A stretch of 39,940 nt of DNA from Burkholderiales bacterium (GTDB taxonomy: Bacteria; Pseudomonadota; Gammaproteobacteria; Burkholderiales; SG8-41), in the NCBI GenBank assembly GCA_030833315.1, contig JAURHM010000029.1, positions 1 through 39,940 of the forward strand, written 5' to 3'. This document shows, in pieces, positions 1-9,081 of the stretch. Every line of letters begins with the position of its first letter. Positions within the stretch are counted from its first letter, which is position 1. A program made the position numbers and the translations under genes. The notes under the pieces were generated by a model. The model saw only the letters and a list, made by a program, of their open reading frames with translations. It ran no database searches and was not told the origin of the DNA.

Positions 1-2
1 CG

Positions 3-698
3 TCGCGGGCGCTGCAGTCGGACCTGATGCTGCTGCTGGCGCGGACGACGCCGGTCGAGCAGGTGAAGAAGCGCTCGGACGGGCTGTCGGTCTTCCTGGT
101 CGATCTGCGTGATGCCCGGGGCAAGGGCCTGGAAGTGAAGCCGATCCGCAATATGGTTAACCACGAAACCAACCAGTTGTTCATCGACAATCTGGAGCTC
201 CCGGCGGAGAACCTGATCGGCGAGGAGGGCAAGGGTTTCAAATACATCCTCGACGGCCTCAATGCCGAGCGCATCCTGATTGCCGCGGAATGTATAGGTG
301 ACGGCTACTGGTTTGTCGACCGTGCAACAAAATATGCGAGGGACCGTGTCGTGTTTGACCGCCCGATCGGCCAGAACCAGGGTGTGCAGTTCCCGATCGC
401 GCGCAGCTACGTCAACGTCGAAGCCGCCAACCTGATGCGTTACAAGGCGGCCGCGTTGTTTGATGCCAAACAACCCTGCGGCGCCGAAGCGAATATGGCC
501 AAGCTGCTGGCGGCCGATGCTTCCTGGGAAGCGGCGAATGCCTGCCTGCAGACCCACGGCGGTTTTGGTTTTGCCGCGGAATATGATGTCGAGCGCAAAT
601 TCCGCGAAACGCGGTTGTATCAGGTGGCGCCGATCTCGACCAACCTGATCCTGTCCTACGTCGGCGAGCATATTCTGGGCATGCCGCGGTCGTTCTGA
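3..698 (+). CDS. acyl-CoA dehydrogenase, C-terminal part (5' end outside window)
   Basis: FAD-dependent acyl-CoA dehydrogenase, which would introduce an alpha-beta double bond into an acyl-CoA in the cytoplasm. The open frame runs in from the left edge, reading SRALQSDLMLLLARTTPV, a stretch typical of the middle beta-domain of this family. It continues into the C-terminal four-helix domain, with QTHGGFGFAAEYDVERKFRE near the end, the usual cofactor/dimer-contact region. About 230 residues are present, so roughly the first 150 are missing. The stop TGA shares its A with the ATG of the following CoA-transferase gene, implying translational coupling and one operon. Together they suggest activation and oxidation of an organic acid as its CoA thioester. 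Family call is firm; the substrate is unknown. Confidence 0.9.
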   Translation, partial: SRALQSDLMLLLARTTPVEQVKKRSDGLSVFLVDLRDARGKGLEVKPIRNMVNHETNQLFIDNLELPAENLIGEEGKGFKYILDGLNAERILIAAECIGDGYWFVDRATKYARDRVVFDRPIGQNQGVQFPIARSYVNVEAANLMRYKAAALFDAKQPCGAEANMAKLLAADASWEAANACLQTHGGFGFAAEYDVERKFRETRLYQVAPISTNLILSYVGEHILGMPRSF

Positions 699-1879
699 TG
701 GCTGCGCTGCCGCTTACGGAAATCACCGTCGTTGCGCTGGAGCAGGCGGTCGCCGCACCGTTCTGTTCCCGCCAGCTCGCCGATCTCGGCGCACGGGTGA
801 TCAAGATCGAACGGCCCAAGGTCGGTGACTTTGCCCGCGACTATGATCAAACGGTGAAAGGCCAGTCGGCCTACTTCGTCTGGCTCAACCGTTCCAAGGA
901 AAGCCTGACGCTCGACGTCAAGCATCCCGAGGCGAAGAACATTCTCGCCAAGCTGATCAGTGAAGCGGATGTGTTCATCCAGAACCTCGCGCCGGGGGCG
1001 GCGAAGCGTCTGGGACTGGGCGCTGCGGAATTGCGCGCCAAACATCCGAAACTGATCGTTTGCGATGTCTCGGGTTATGGCACGACCGGACCGTATTCCA
1101 AAAAGAAAGCCTATGACCTGCTGGTGCAGGGCGAGGCGGGCGTGCTGTCGCTGACCGGGACGCCGGAGTCGCCGGCGAAGGTCGGCATTTCCATTACCGA
1201 CATCGGTACCGGGCTGCATGCCTATGCAGCCATCCTTGCGGCGCTGTATACGCGCGAGCGCACCGGTGAGGGCGCACATATCGATTTGACCATGTTCGAA
1301 ACCATGGCCGAGTGGATGGGGCATCCGCTGTATTACACGCATTTCTCGGGCAAGGCACCGCGGCGCAGCGGGCCGGACCACGCGACCATCGTGCCCTACG
1401 GGCGTTTCCGAACCAAAGATGGCGACGTGCTGTTCGGCATCCAGAATGAACGCGAGTGGGCGAACTTCTGCGACAAGGTGCTGAGCCGGCCGGAACTGGC
1501 GAAGGACCCGCGTTACGACAACAACACCAAACGCACGGCCGCGCGGGCTGAAGTGGTAGCGCTGATCGAGAACACCTTTGCGCCGTGGACCAGCGATGAG
1601 GTGGTTGCCAAGCTGGATACGGCCGACATTGCCAATTCACGGCTCAACACGCCGGATCAGGTCTGGGATCACCCGCAGCTGCAGGCACGGAATCGCTGGC
1701 GGGAAGTCGAAACCCCCGCGGGCCCGATACCGGCCTTGCTGCCGGCGGCGACTTTTGAAGGTTTCGAGGCGCGGATGGATCCGGTGCCGGCGGTAGGGGC
1801 GCAGACCGATTCGATTCTGTCCGCGCTGGGGTATGACGCTGCGAAGATCGCGCAGCTTCGCAATGAAGGCGCGATCTGA
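698..1879 (+). CDS. class III CoA-transferase (CaiB/BaiF family)
   Basis: 393-residue CoA-transferase of the CaiB/BaiF (formyl-CoA transferase) family, normal length for the group. It would move CoA between a donor thioester and a free carboxylate in the cytoplasm. Family hallmarks are the early stretch VVALEQAVAAPFCSRQLADL, DLGARVIKIERP, and GYGTTGPYSKKKAYDLLVQG. By my alignment the position of the catalytic Asp169 of oxalate-type formyl-CoA transferase falls in IDLTMFET and is Glu (about residue 201) instead of Asp. The ATG overlaps the stop of the acyl-CoA dehydrogenase gene by one base, so the two are probably co-translated. Substrate cannot be read from sequence. Confidence 0.9.
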   Translation: MAALPLTEITVVALEQAVAAPFCSRQLADLGARVIKIERPKVGDFARDYDQTVKGQSAYFVWLNRSKESLTLDVKHPEAKNILAKLISEADVFIQNLAPGAAKRLGLGAAELRAKHPKLIVCDVSGYGTTGPYSKKKAYDLLVQGEAGVLSLTGTPESPAKVGISITDIGTGLHAYAAILAALYTRERTGEGAHIDLTMFETMAEWMGHPLYYTHFSGKAPRRSGPDHATIVPYGRFRTKDGDVLFGIQNEREWANFCDKVLSRPELAKDPRYDNNTKRTAARAEVVALIENTFAPWTSDEVVAKLDTADIANSRLNTPDQVWDHPQLQARNRWREVETPAGPIPALLPAATFEGFEARMDPVPAVGAQTDSILSALGYDAAKIAQLRNEGAI

Positions 1880-1903
1880 TTTCGAAGGTTTGTGCCGTAA
1901 GAC

Positions 1904-3136
1904 TTATTTCTTGAGGACACCGGCGCTCTGCCAGTCGTAAGCGCGGCGGTCCATCAGCAGCTCCGGTTTCATTTCCTTCGGCGAGTTCACGCCGACCAGC
2001 GCCATGTCGGTCATCAGTTCGCTGCGCAGCAGGTTGATGACATGCTGCGCACCGTGTTCACCGCCCGCGGCAATCGCATAGAGGAATGGGCGGCCGACAA
2101 AAACAAAGTCGGCGCCGAGCGCCAGGGCTTTCAGCACATCAGTGCCGCGGCGCACACCGCTGTCCATCATCACTGCCATATTGCCGGCATTGGCCTTGAC
2201 CGCAGGCAGCACACGCAAGGGGCTTACCGCGCCGTCAAGCTGGCGACCGCCGTGGTTGGAAACCATCACGCCGTCGACGCCGGCGTCGCGGGCGCGTGCG
2301 GCATCCTGCGGATCGAGGATGCCTTTCAAAACGAGTTTGCCTTTCCACAGCCTGCGCATCAGGTCGACGTGCTGCCATGACAGCCGGTCACGGCGACCTG
2401 CCTGGCGGTTCAGTGCGGAGATCATCGGCACGCGCGGGCCCATGTTCTCGAAATGCGGCATACCGTGGTTCAGCGTGTGTTTGAGCATCGACAGCGCCCA
2501 GCGCGGGCGGATGCCCATGTCCCAAGCCAGCCGCAGCGACGGTCGCAGTGGTGTGCTGAAGCCGGTGCGCACATTGTTCTCGCGATTGGCGAGCACCTGT
2601 ACGTCGACCGTCAGCACCAGCGTGTCGTAGCCGGCCTTCTCGACGCGGGTGATCAGTTGTTTGATCACGTCGTCTTCGCCCGGCAGGTAGGCCTGGAACC
2701 AGGCGGTCTTGCCTTCCAGCTTGACCCGTTCCAGCGCAGTGAGAGCTGCGCCGCTGACTACCATCGGGATGTTGTTGCGCGCCGCGGCACGGGCGAGCGC
2801 GACGTCACCGTCCGCGCAGGCCATGCCGGTGCCGCCCATCGGCGGGATGCCGAAGGGCAGGTCGTACTGCTTGCCCATCAGGGTGGTTTTGAGGCCGCGG
2901 TCGCCGGTGTCGACCAGCGTTTTCGGGATGAACTGCAGTTCATCCCACACCGCACGGTTGTCGTGCAGCGAGGCATTGGTTTCGGCACCGCCGTTGATGT
3001 AACCGAAGATCGGCCGCGGGATGCGGCGCCGGGCGGCGTCCTCGAAATCATCGAGGGCGAGCATTTTCTGCAAAATGCGGGGTGCGGAAGAGGAGAGGGC
3101 CGCAGTGGCGGCATTTTCGTAGCTGACGCTGGACAT
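1904..3136 (-). CDS. FMN-dependent alpha-hydroxy-acid dehydrogenase (L-lactate dehydrogenase/mandelate type)
   Basis: 410-residue TIM-barrel flavoprotein that oxidises L-2-hydroxy acids to 2-oxo acids. Family signatures are clear: the N-terminal DFEDAARRRIPRPIFGYING segment, PFGIPPMGGTGMACADGD, and the active-site stretch VSNHGGRQLDGA, whose His is about residue 295. The phosphate-binding C-terminal part is DSGVRRGTDVLKALALGADF. The start is placed at the ATG ending at 3136 (MSSVSYENA). The frame stays open a further 138 codons upstream, but that extension has no family character and would cover the promoter region of the divergent Bug gene. No strong Shine-Dalgarno is visible. It converges with the CoA-transferase gene (24 bp apart). 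The electron acceptor, oxygen or quinone, is not evident. Confidence 0.88.
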   Translation of the reverse strand: MSSVSYENAATAALSSSAPRILQKMLALDDFEDAARRRIPRPIFGYINGGAETNASLHDNRAVWDELQFIPKTLVDTGDRGLKTTLMGKQYDLPFGIPPMGGTGMACADGDVALARAAARNNIPMVVSGAALTALERVKLEGKTAWFQAYLPGEDDVIKQLITRVEKAGYDTLVLTVDVQVLANRENNVRTGFSTPLRPSLRLAWDMGIRPRWALSMLKHTLNHGMPHFENMGPRVPMISALNRQAGRRDRLSWQHVDLMRRLWKGKLVLKGILDPQDAARARDAGVDGVMVSNHGGRQLDGAVSPLRVLPAVKANAGNMAVMMDSGVRRGTDVLKALALGADFVFVGRPFLYAIAAGGEHGAQHVINLLRSELMTDMALVGVNSPKEMKPELLMDRRAYDWQSAGVLKK

Positions 3137-3296
3137 GTTTTTACAGTGGGGTGATTGCGGTGGAGTGCTGATGATACCGTTTGCCGGGCGACTTCGCCCG
3201 TGCCGCGCTGCGTCCGGGGCGGGGATTGATGCTAGGATCGACAAGGTTGCCGTGAAAATACCGAGCAGCCGATAAAAAACCAGGAGGAGTATCGAT

Positions 3297-4334
3297 ATGC
3301 AATCAAACACCCGCAATGCGCAGGCATTCCGTGGTTTCGGTGATGTCTGCAGGCGTCTCGTCACTCCTGTCCTGCAGGCGCTGGGCTTCCTGTTGCTGTC
3401 TCTGGGACTGGTATCGCCTTCGCTGGCGCAGCAGCAATACCCCAACCGGCCGTTACGGCTGTTGTTGCCGTTTCCGCCGGGCGGTTCGACGGACATCCTC
3501 GGACGCATCGTCGCCCAAAGTTTGAGCGAAAAACTCGGGCAGCCGGTCATTTCCGATAACCGCCCCGGCTTGGGAGGCTATCTAGGGCTCGACATGGCAT
3601 CGAAGGCGGCGCCCGATGGCTACACCTTCACCATTACCTCTCTGGTCTACGCCAGCGGCCCGGTAACTTATCCGGACATGAAGCTGAATCCGCAGAAGGA
3701 TTTGACCTCGATCGGGCAAATTTCCGAAGCGCCAAACTATCTGGTGGTCAACCTCGGTGTGCCGGCGAAGTCGATGAAGGAACTGGTCGACCACGTCCGC
3801 GCCAATCCGAAGAAGCTGCACTTCTCGACCAGTGGTGTCGGTTCAACGCTGCATCTGTCGGCGGCGATGATGAACAGCATCACCAAAATGGACATGGTGC
3901 ACGTGCCGTACAAGGGGGGCGGCGGTCCGGCGATGACCGCGGTGCTCGGCGGCGAGGTGCAGGTGATTGTGCTGGGGCCGGCCGCAATTCAGCATTTCCG
4001 CGCCGGCAAGGCGCGTGCGCTGGCGGTGCTGAGCGACCAGCGTATCTCAGTGACGCCGGATGTGCCGACCGCGAAGGAGCAGGGTTTCGACGTCGTGGTG
4101 GCGGGCTGGCACGGCATGCTCGCACCTGCGGGTACACCGCGCCCGATCATCCAGCGGCTGAACAAGCACTGGGTGGACAGTGCGAACAGCCCGGATGTAA
4201 AGGAGCGGCTGGAAAAACTCGGATTTTTCCCGCGTCCCGGCACACCAGAGCAGTTCACGGACTACCTCAAGAACGAGACCGTGCGCTGGCAGCGCTTGAT
4301 CAAGGAAATTAACCTGGAATCGGCGCGCGGATGA
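3297..4334 (+). CDS. Bug-family (TctC-like) periplasmic tricarboxylate-type receptor
   Basis: 345-residue periplasmic solute-binding protein of the Bug/TctC family, which captures small carboxylates or related metabolites. The signal peptide has an unusually long N-region: a hydrophobic core at about residues 23-40 and a likely signal-peptidase site SLA-QQQ after residue 44. The mature protein opens with the typical YPNRPLRLLLPFPPGGSTDI, and later shows VPYKGGGGPAMTAVLGGEV. The start is supported by AGGAGGAG at 3282-3289. No TctA/TctB genes are adjacent, so it is an orphan receptor, as is common in Burkholderiales. The flanking hydroxy-acid dehydrogenase and VOC genes suggest a hydroxy- or aromatic-acid ligand, which is inference only. 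Confidence 0.92.
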   Translation: MQSNTRNAQAFRGFGDVCRRLVTPVLQALGFLLLSLGLVSPSLAQQQYPNRPLRLLLPFPPGGSTDILGRIVAQSLSEKLGQPVISDNRPGLGGYLGLDMASKAAPDGYTFTITSLVYASGPVTYPDMKLNPQKDLTSIGQISEAPNYLVVNLGVPAKSMKELVDHVRANPKKLHFSTSGVGSTLHLSAAMMNSITKMDMVHVPYKGGGGPAMTAVLGGEVQVIVLGPAAIQHFRAGKARALAVLSDQRISVTPDVPTAKEQGFDVVVAGWHGMLAPAGTPRPIIQRLNKHWVDSANSPDVKERLEKLGFFPRPGTPEQFTDYLKNETVRWQRLIKEINLESARG

Positions 4335-4359
4335 TTCCTTGCAACCGTTGTTGCGCATC

Positions 4360-5226
4360 ATGAGATTGCGCAGTGTCGAATTGGCCATGCCGCAGGCGCA
4401 GGCGGCCGCCGAATTTTTACAAACCCCCTGGGGGCTGATGTCTGCCGGATCGCGCAAGGACACGCTGTTCTTGCGCGGCACCGGTACTCACCCCTATATC
4501 CTGTCCGTCAGCGAGGCTGCGGCGCCGGCAGTTCGTGCCATCGAGTTTTCCGGTGCATCGGCTGAAGTCGCTGCGGTGCAGGCAAGGACGCATGCTGCAG
4601 GTGTCCCTGTGCAGTTGTTTTCGGAACTTGATGCACCGGGCGGCGGAGCTGGTTTTGTTGTGGAAGGGCCGGAGAAACAGAAATACCGCTTCATTACCGA
4701 GGATGCTCCGGTGGCTGAGCTGCCGCCAGAGCGTGACCGGCCGCTCCAGATTACCCATGCCGTACTGAACGCGGTGGATGTCGCGGCCTGCGAGCGTTTT
4801 GTCAACGGGGCATTGGGATTCGAGGTTTCCGACCGCACGAAAATGATGACTTTCGTGCGTTGCAACCGCAAGCACCATGCACTGGCTTACGCACATTCGG
4901 ATGTGTCATCCCTCAACCACATTGCCTTCGAGATGAACGATTCCGAGGGTGTCATGCGCGGGATCGGCCGTATGCGGGATGCCGGTTATGACGTCGTGTG
5001 GGGACCGGGCCGTCATGGGCCCGGCAACAATGTCTTTGCTTACTTTATTGCACCTTTTGGCGGTGTGATCGAGTACACCGCCGAAGTCTCGGAGATCACT
5101 GACGACTATCGGGTCGGTTCGCCGGAGGACTGGAAGTGGCCTCCCGGGCGCATCGACCAGTGGGGTATCTCTACCAAAGATACGAAGAGAATCCCCGAGG
5201 CCGAGCGCAGATTCCGTTTCGGCTGA
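4360..5226 (+). CDS. VOC-family protein, extradiol-dioxygenase-like
   Basis: 288 residues from ATG 4360 (an in-frame TTG at 4339 would add 7). Two vicinal-oxygen-chelate modules are present, as in type I extradiol ring-cleavage dioxygenases: an N-terminal module from residue 1 to about 110, and a C-terminal module from about 130. The C-terminal module keeps a plausible 2-His-1-carboxylate iron site: His133 in ITHAVLN, His187 in LNHIAFEM and Glu238 in GVIEYTAE. The end contains the usual ring-cleavage-type run WGPGRHGPGNNVFAYF. It could therefore be a true catechol-type dioxygenase or a related ring-cleaving enzyme. It starts 25 bp after the Bug receptor stop, so the two are probably co-transcribed, hinting that the imported ligand is aromatic. 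Substrate unproven. Confidence 0.82.
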   Translation: MRLRSVELAMPQAQAAAEFLQTPWGLMSAGSRKDTLFLRGTGTHPYILSVSEAAAPAVRAIEFSGASAEVAAVQARTHAAGVPVQLFSELDAPGGGAGFVVEGPEKQKYRFITEDAPVAELPPERDRPLQITHAVLNAVDVAACERFVNGALGFEVSDRTKMMTFVRCNRKHHALAYAHSDVSSLNHIAFEMNDSEGVMRGIGRMRDAGYDVVWGPGRHGPGNNVFAYFIAPFGGVIEYTAEVSEITDDYRVGSPEDWKWPPGRIDQWGISTKDTKRIPEAERRFRFG

Positions 5227-5282
5227 CAGGACTCGCAGCACAGGCTTGGCGTTGCGGTTCCGGTCGCGGATTACACCGGTGC

Positions 5283-5903
5283 TCAGTTGCCGTCTTGGCC
5301 GGTTGCCACCGCCAGTCTGACCAGTTCGGCAACATTGCGCGCTCCAAGCTTGGCCATGATGCGTGCTTTGTGCACTTCGACTGTTCTCGGACTGATACCG
5401 AGGTCACGGGCGATTTCCTTGGCATGCAAACCACGCGCGGCGAGTTGCAGGACTTCGCGTTCACGCCCGGTCAGCGCCGCGATTTTTTCACGGTCTGCGC
5501 TGGATTGGCGATTCTCGTCAAGCCGTCGCTGCTCTGCATTGAAAGCCGTTTCGATGGCCTTGATCAGCTCGGTGTGATCGAAAGGTTTCTCCAGAAAATC
5601 GATGGCCTGTGCCTGGAAAGCCGTGCGTGCGGTGGCTACGTCGCCATGCGCGGTAATGATGATGAATTGCAGCGGGCTTCCACGCTGTTTCAGTTCAGCC
5701 TGCAGATCGATGCCGGTCATGCCCGGCATGCGCAGGTCGGCAACCACGCAGCCTGCCCAGTCGGGCTGGCAGGCTGCAAGGAATGATTCAGCATCGGCGA
5801 ACAGCGAAACCCGGTAGCCGGCAAGGCCCAGCATTAGCGACAGTGAATCGCGAATCGAGGCGTCGTCATCGACGATATAGACGGTCAGTTGTTCTGTTGG
5901 CAT
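5283..5903 (-). CDS. FixJ/NarL-type response regulator
   Basis: 206-residue two-component response regulator. The receiver domain occupies about residues 5-120, with acidic pocket D12-D13-D14, phospho-acceptor D56 in VVADLRMPG, T84 and K106. The C-terminal LuxR/FixJ DNA-binding domain (about 140-200) contains LTGREREVLQLAARGLHAKE and ISPRTVEVHKARIMAKLGA. It overlaps the 3' end of the upstream histidine kinase gene by 19 bp, so the two form a cognate, translationally coupled pair. The regulon is not visible. The divergently transcribed antiporter gene upstream of the kinase and the VOC/Bug genes downstream are the nearest candidates. Confidence 0.93.
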   Translation of the reverse strand: MPTEQLTVYIVDDDASIRDSLSLMLGLAGYRVSLFADAESFLAACQPDWAGCVVADLRMPGMTGIDLQAELKQRGSPLQFIIITAHGDVATARTAFQAQAIDFLEKPFDHTELIKAIETAFNAEQRRLDENRQSSADREKIAALTGREREVLQLAARGLHAKEIARDLGISPRTVEVHKARIMAKLGARNVAELVRLAVATGQDGN

Positions 5904-7444
5904 GGCAGTATCAAACGAAATTCGCCGCGTCCGGAGTGGCTCGCTTCAATCGAACCGCCATGCGCTTCGGCAATGGCAAGGCTCATGGCAAGGCCGAGAC
6001 CCATGCCGCTGGGCTTGCCGGAGGAAAAGGGTTTGAACAGGCGGTCGTGCTGGCCCGGTGCGATGCCGGGGCCGCTGTCGAGAACTGTCAGGGCAATCCG
6101 TTGCCCACTGCGGGGTTGCACTGCAATGCGGATTTTTCCGCTGCCGTCGCCGGAGGCTGACAGCGCTTCAACGGCATTGGCGATCAGGTTGCGCATGACC
6201 ACCTCGATCTGCAGGCGGTCGATATGGAGAACGGACAGATCGTTACCCTGGCCGATATCGAGGCGGATGGGACGCTCGCCGATCAGTTGGCTGGCGATGC
6301 GCTGCGCTGTCGCCAGCAGTTCATCGACCGGTACTGTCTCCAGGCGCGTGTTGCCGCTGCGGAAAAAATCGCGCAACCGTCTGACAATTCCTGCGGCACG
6401 CTCGGTTTCGCCCAGCAGTTTGTCGAGGACTTCCGGCAGCTGCGCGGCATTGCCCCTGTCAATCAGCATTCGCGCGGACTGGCCGTAGTTGGCCAACGCG
6501 GTGAGCGGCTGGTTGATTTCATGCGCTATTGCGCCGGCCATCTCACCGGCGGCGGCAAGCCTCAGGCTCTGGCGCAGGCTTTCCTCGGCGCGCTCGCGCT
6601 CATCGACCATCATACCGAGGAAGAGACCGGTCAGCGTGAGCGTGGCGACCAGCGTTTGCAGTTCGACCAGTGAGGAAATCGTCACCGCGTCATCGTGGAT
6701 GACGAATACCACACCCAGTTGCACGATCGCGGTGGCGACGATGGCACCGTTCATCCCGGAACGGATCGCGATCCAGATCAGCGGCAGGAACAGCAGGTAG
6801 AAGTGGGTCGCAGAGTCTCCGGTAAGCCCCTTGAATACCAGCCACATCGTACTGCAAAGGGCAAAGAGCTGCAGCCAGGCTTCCGGGCGGCGCGGCAGGG
6901 CGGCGAGACCGCTGCGGCGGCGCGGATCGGCTGCGGCCAGCAAAAGCGGCGCTGTCACGAGGATGCCTACGGCGTCACCAATCCAGAAACGCAGCCAAGC
7001 GTCGAAAAACGGGAGTTCACCGATCATGCCCGACTGGCGGAGCAGGCCGATGAACAGTGCCGAAATCAGCGCAGCACCTGCAAAGACGATCCCGGTAAAG
7101 GCCGTGAGCTGCGGAAGCGTGCGCAGGGCAGCGCCGTGCATGGAGCGGCGAAGAGACCAGGACATTAATGCGTAGCAGCTGCCGAGCAAAAGCCCCATCG
7201 GCAGCGCCACGGCCAAGCCGCCCGGGGCCTCGCGGACAATGAACTCGGAGGCGACGATGGTGGCGAGAACCGCAGGCAGATTACCGAGGCCCCCCAGTAT
7301 CAGCCAGACGATGGCCAGCGCCGGCTGCGGGTTCCACGGGGTGATGTTGAACAGCCCGATGGGGTCGATGTAGCTGGCCCAGTCGAGCGCGACGTAACAG
7401 GGCGCAAACAGCGCGGCGTCACGCAGGTAACGGGGGACATTCAT
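5885..7444 (-). CDS. MASE1-domain sensor histidine kinase
   Basis: 519-residue membrane histidine kinase. The N-terminal about 285 residues form a MASE1-type multi-helix sensor module, opening with the diagnostic FNITPWNPQPALAIVWLI. The cytoplasmic part has the H-box GEMAGAIAHEINQPLTAL (phosphorylatable His308), the N-box MRNLIANAVEAL, and the G1 and G2 boxes DSGPGIAPG and GMGLGLAM. Start chosen at ATG 7444 (MNVPRYLRDA); an in-frame TTG 13 codons upstream gives a less natural N-terminus. It overlaps the response regulator gene by 19 bp. The signal sensed by MASE1 domains is generally unknown; no PAS or GAF domain is present. Confidence 0.92.
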   Translation of the reverse strand: MNVPRYLRDAALFAPCYVALDWASYIDPIGLFNITPWNPQPALAIVWLILGGLGNLPAVLATIVASEFIVREAPGGLAVALPMGLLLGSCYALMSWSLRRSMHGAALRTLPQLTAFTGIVFAGAALISALFIGLLRQSGMIGELPFFDAWLRFWIGDAVGILVTAPLLLAAADPRRRSGLAALPRRPEAWLQLFALCSTMWLVFKGLTGDSATHFYLLFLPLIWIAIRSGMNGAIVATAIVQLGVVFVIHDDAVTISSLVELQTLVATLTLTGLFLGMMVDERERAEESLRQSLRLAAAGEMAGAIAHEINQPLTALANYGQSARMLIDRGNAAQLPEVLDKLLGETERAAGIVRRLRDFFRSGNTRLETVPVDELLATAQRIASQLIGERPIRLDIGQGNDLSVLHIDRLQIEVVMRNLIANAVEALSASGDGSGKIRIAVQPRSGQRIALTVLDSGPGIAPGQHDRLFKPFSSGKPSGMGLGLAMSLAIAEAHGGSIEASHSGRGEFRLILPCQQNN

Positions 7445-7585
7445 CACAGGACGGACTCTCGGAGAGCGGCAGCAAAGGGTCAATAAGGGAAATTACTTAC
7501 GCAAACCTGCCAATAGCGGCAGCTCATGCAGGTGATTATCGTAGGCAGTGTCAAAACTGCCAACCCCTCAATTCAGGGAGGAACC

Positions 7586-8998
7586 ATGAATACGATCAAT
7601 CCCACAACATTGCAAATCATCGGGGCCGTGCTGTTCGGCCTTGCCATTGCACATACCTTCGCGACGCGCTACTTCGAGCGTCTCGCACATACCGATCGCG
7701 CGCATTCAGGCCTGTGGCATCTGCTGGGTGAGGTCGAGGCGGTATTCGGTTTCTGGGCGCTGTTGCTGCTCGGATTCATGACGCTGGCCTGGGGCTGGGG
7801 CGGTATGACCGCTTATCTCGATGATCGGCGGTTCATCGAACCGATGTTCGTGTTTGTGATCATGGTGATCGCCGCGAGCCGGCCGATCACTCAGTTCACT
7901 TATGATGTAGTCCAGATTTCTGCAGGCGCGATGCCGCTTCAGCGCAGCCTGGCGATGTTTTTCCTGAGTCTGTCTCTGGTGCCGATGCTGGGCTCCATCA
8001 TTACCGAGCCGGCGGCCATGACCATTGCCGCGCTGATGCTGCGCGACGGAGTGTTTGCGCAGAACATTTCCACCCGCATCAAGTACGCCACCATCGCCGT
8101 ATTGTTCGTCAATGTGTCGATCGGTGGCGCGTTGACCAATTTTGCTGCGCCGCCGGTGCTGATGGTAGCGGCAAAATGGGATTGGAGCAGCGCTTTCATG
8201 TTTGCGACATTCGGCTGGAAAGCGGCGTTCGCCGTGCTCATCAACGCAGGCCTTCTGACCATCCTGTTCCATCGTGAGCTCGAGCAGGCCGCCGCTACCG
8301 ATTCGGTGATGCGGCGTCCGACGCGTACATCGCGTGTACCGGGTGTGTTCGTCGCGTTCAACCTCGTGCTGCTTGGCGGTGTGGTTTTTGCGAACCATGA
8401 TCCGGAAGTGTTCATGGGCCTGTTCCTGCTGTTCCTGGGGCTGGCCGAGGCTTACAAACGGCATCATGACCGACTGATGATCCGCGAGGCGCTGATGGTG
8501 GCGTTCTTCCTGGCCGGTCTTGTGGTGCTGGGCGGCAAGCAGCAGTGGTGGTTGCAGGAACTGCTGGAAGGCATGAGCGGTTCGACGCTGTTTGCCGGTG
8601 CAACCCTGCTCACTGCGGTTACGGACAATGCCGCGCTGACCTATCTTGGTTCACTGGTTGAAGGCATCAGCGATGAATTCAAGTATGCACTGGTGGCGGG
8701 TGCGCTCGCGGGTGGTGGCCTTACCGTGATAGCCAATGCGCCGAACCCGGCAGGCTATGCAATCCTCAAGGATCGTTTTGAAGACCATTCGATTAACTTG
8801 TTCGGGCTGTTTGCGGCTGCGGTACCGCCGACGCTGGTTGCGGTGTTTTGCCTGTGGGGGCTGAATCATCTGGCTTATGAGATGTTCAGCCTCGCGGCCT
8901 GGCGGGACTGGTTTGCCGGCGTGGACCGTTCGTTCGCCTTCCTGCTGTTGCTTCCGGTGGTGGTCGCAGCGGTCGGACTGTGGTCCGTGCGGCGGTAA
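7586..8998 (+). CDS. putative Na+/H+ antiporter family membrane protein
   Basis: 470-residue polytopic inner-membrane protein with about 11-13 hydrophobic segments. It resembles the putative Na+/H+ antiporter group in the ion-transporter superfamily. Recognisable stretches are the conserved SIITEPAAMTIAALMLRDGV, a helix-breaking loop with an acidic residue, and in the second half LLTAVTDNAALTYLGSLVEG, the same kind of loop, giving an inverted-repeat look. The start at ATG 7586 follows GGGAGGAA (7577-7583); a longer in-frame ATG at 7526 lacks a good ribosome site. It is transcribed divergently from the kinase/regulator pair, 141 bp apart, so it may be their target. The transported ion is not established by sequence. 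Confidence 0.82.
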   Translation: MNTINPTTLQIIGAVLFGLAIAHTFATRYFERLAHTDRAHSGLWHLLGEVEAVFGFWALLLLGFMTLAWGWGGMTAYLDDRRFIEPMFVFVIMVIAASRPITQFTYDVVQISAGAMPLQRSLAMFFLSLSLVPMLGSIITEPAAMTIAALMLRDGVFAQNISTRIKYATIAVLFVNVSIGGALTNFAAPPVLMVAAKWDWSSAFMFATFGWKAAFAVLINAGLLTILFHRELEQAAATDSVMRRPTRTSRVPGVFVAFNLVLLGGVVFANHDPEVFMGLFLLFLGLAEAYKRHHDRLMIREALMVAFFLAGLVVLGGKQQWWLQELLEGMSGSTLFAGATLLTAVTDNAALTYLGSLVEGISDEFKYALVAGALAGGGLTVIANAPNPAGYAILKDRFEDHSINLFGLFAAAVPPTLVAVFCLWGLNHLAYEMFSLAAWRDWFAGVDRSFAFLLLLPVVVAAVGLWSVRR

Positions 8999-9036
8999 TC
9001 AGCGGGTCGGAGTCAGGACTGAGTCAGTACTGAACG

Positions 9037-9067
9037 AAAAAAGCCCGGCTGAGCCGGGCTTTTTTTT
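9037..9067. terminator. bidirectional Rho-independent terminator
   Basis: A GC-rich hairpin (AGCCCGG, loop CTGAG, CCGGGCT at 9042-9060) is flanked by an A-run on the left and a run of eight T on the right. It can therefore stop transcription from both the antiporter gene on the left and the convergent DUF1080 lipoprotein gene on the right. Confidence 0.92.
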
Positions 9068-9081
9068 GGTTGCAGCCGTCT

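Noticed and set aside
3137-3550. N-terminal extension of the hydroxy-acid dehydrogenase
   Set aside because: The frame stays open, but the added residues are low-complexity and would overlap the divergent Bug gene and its ribosome site.
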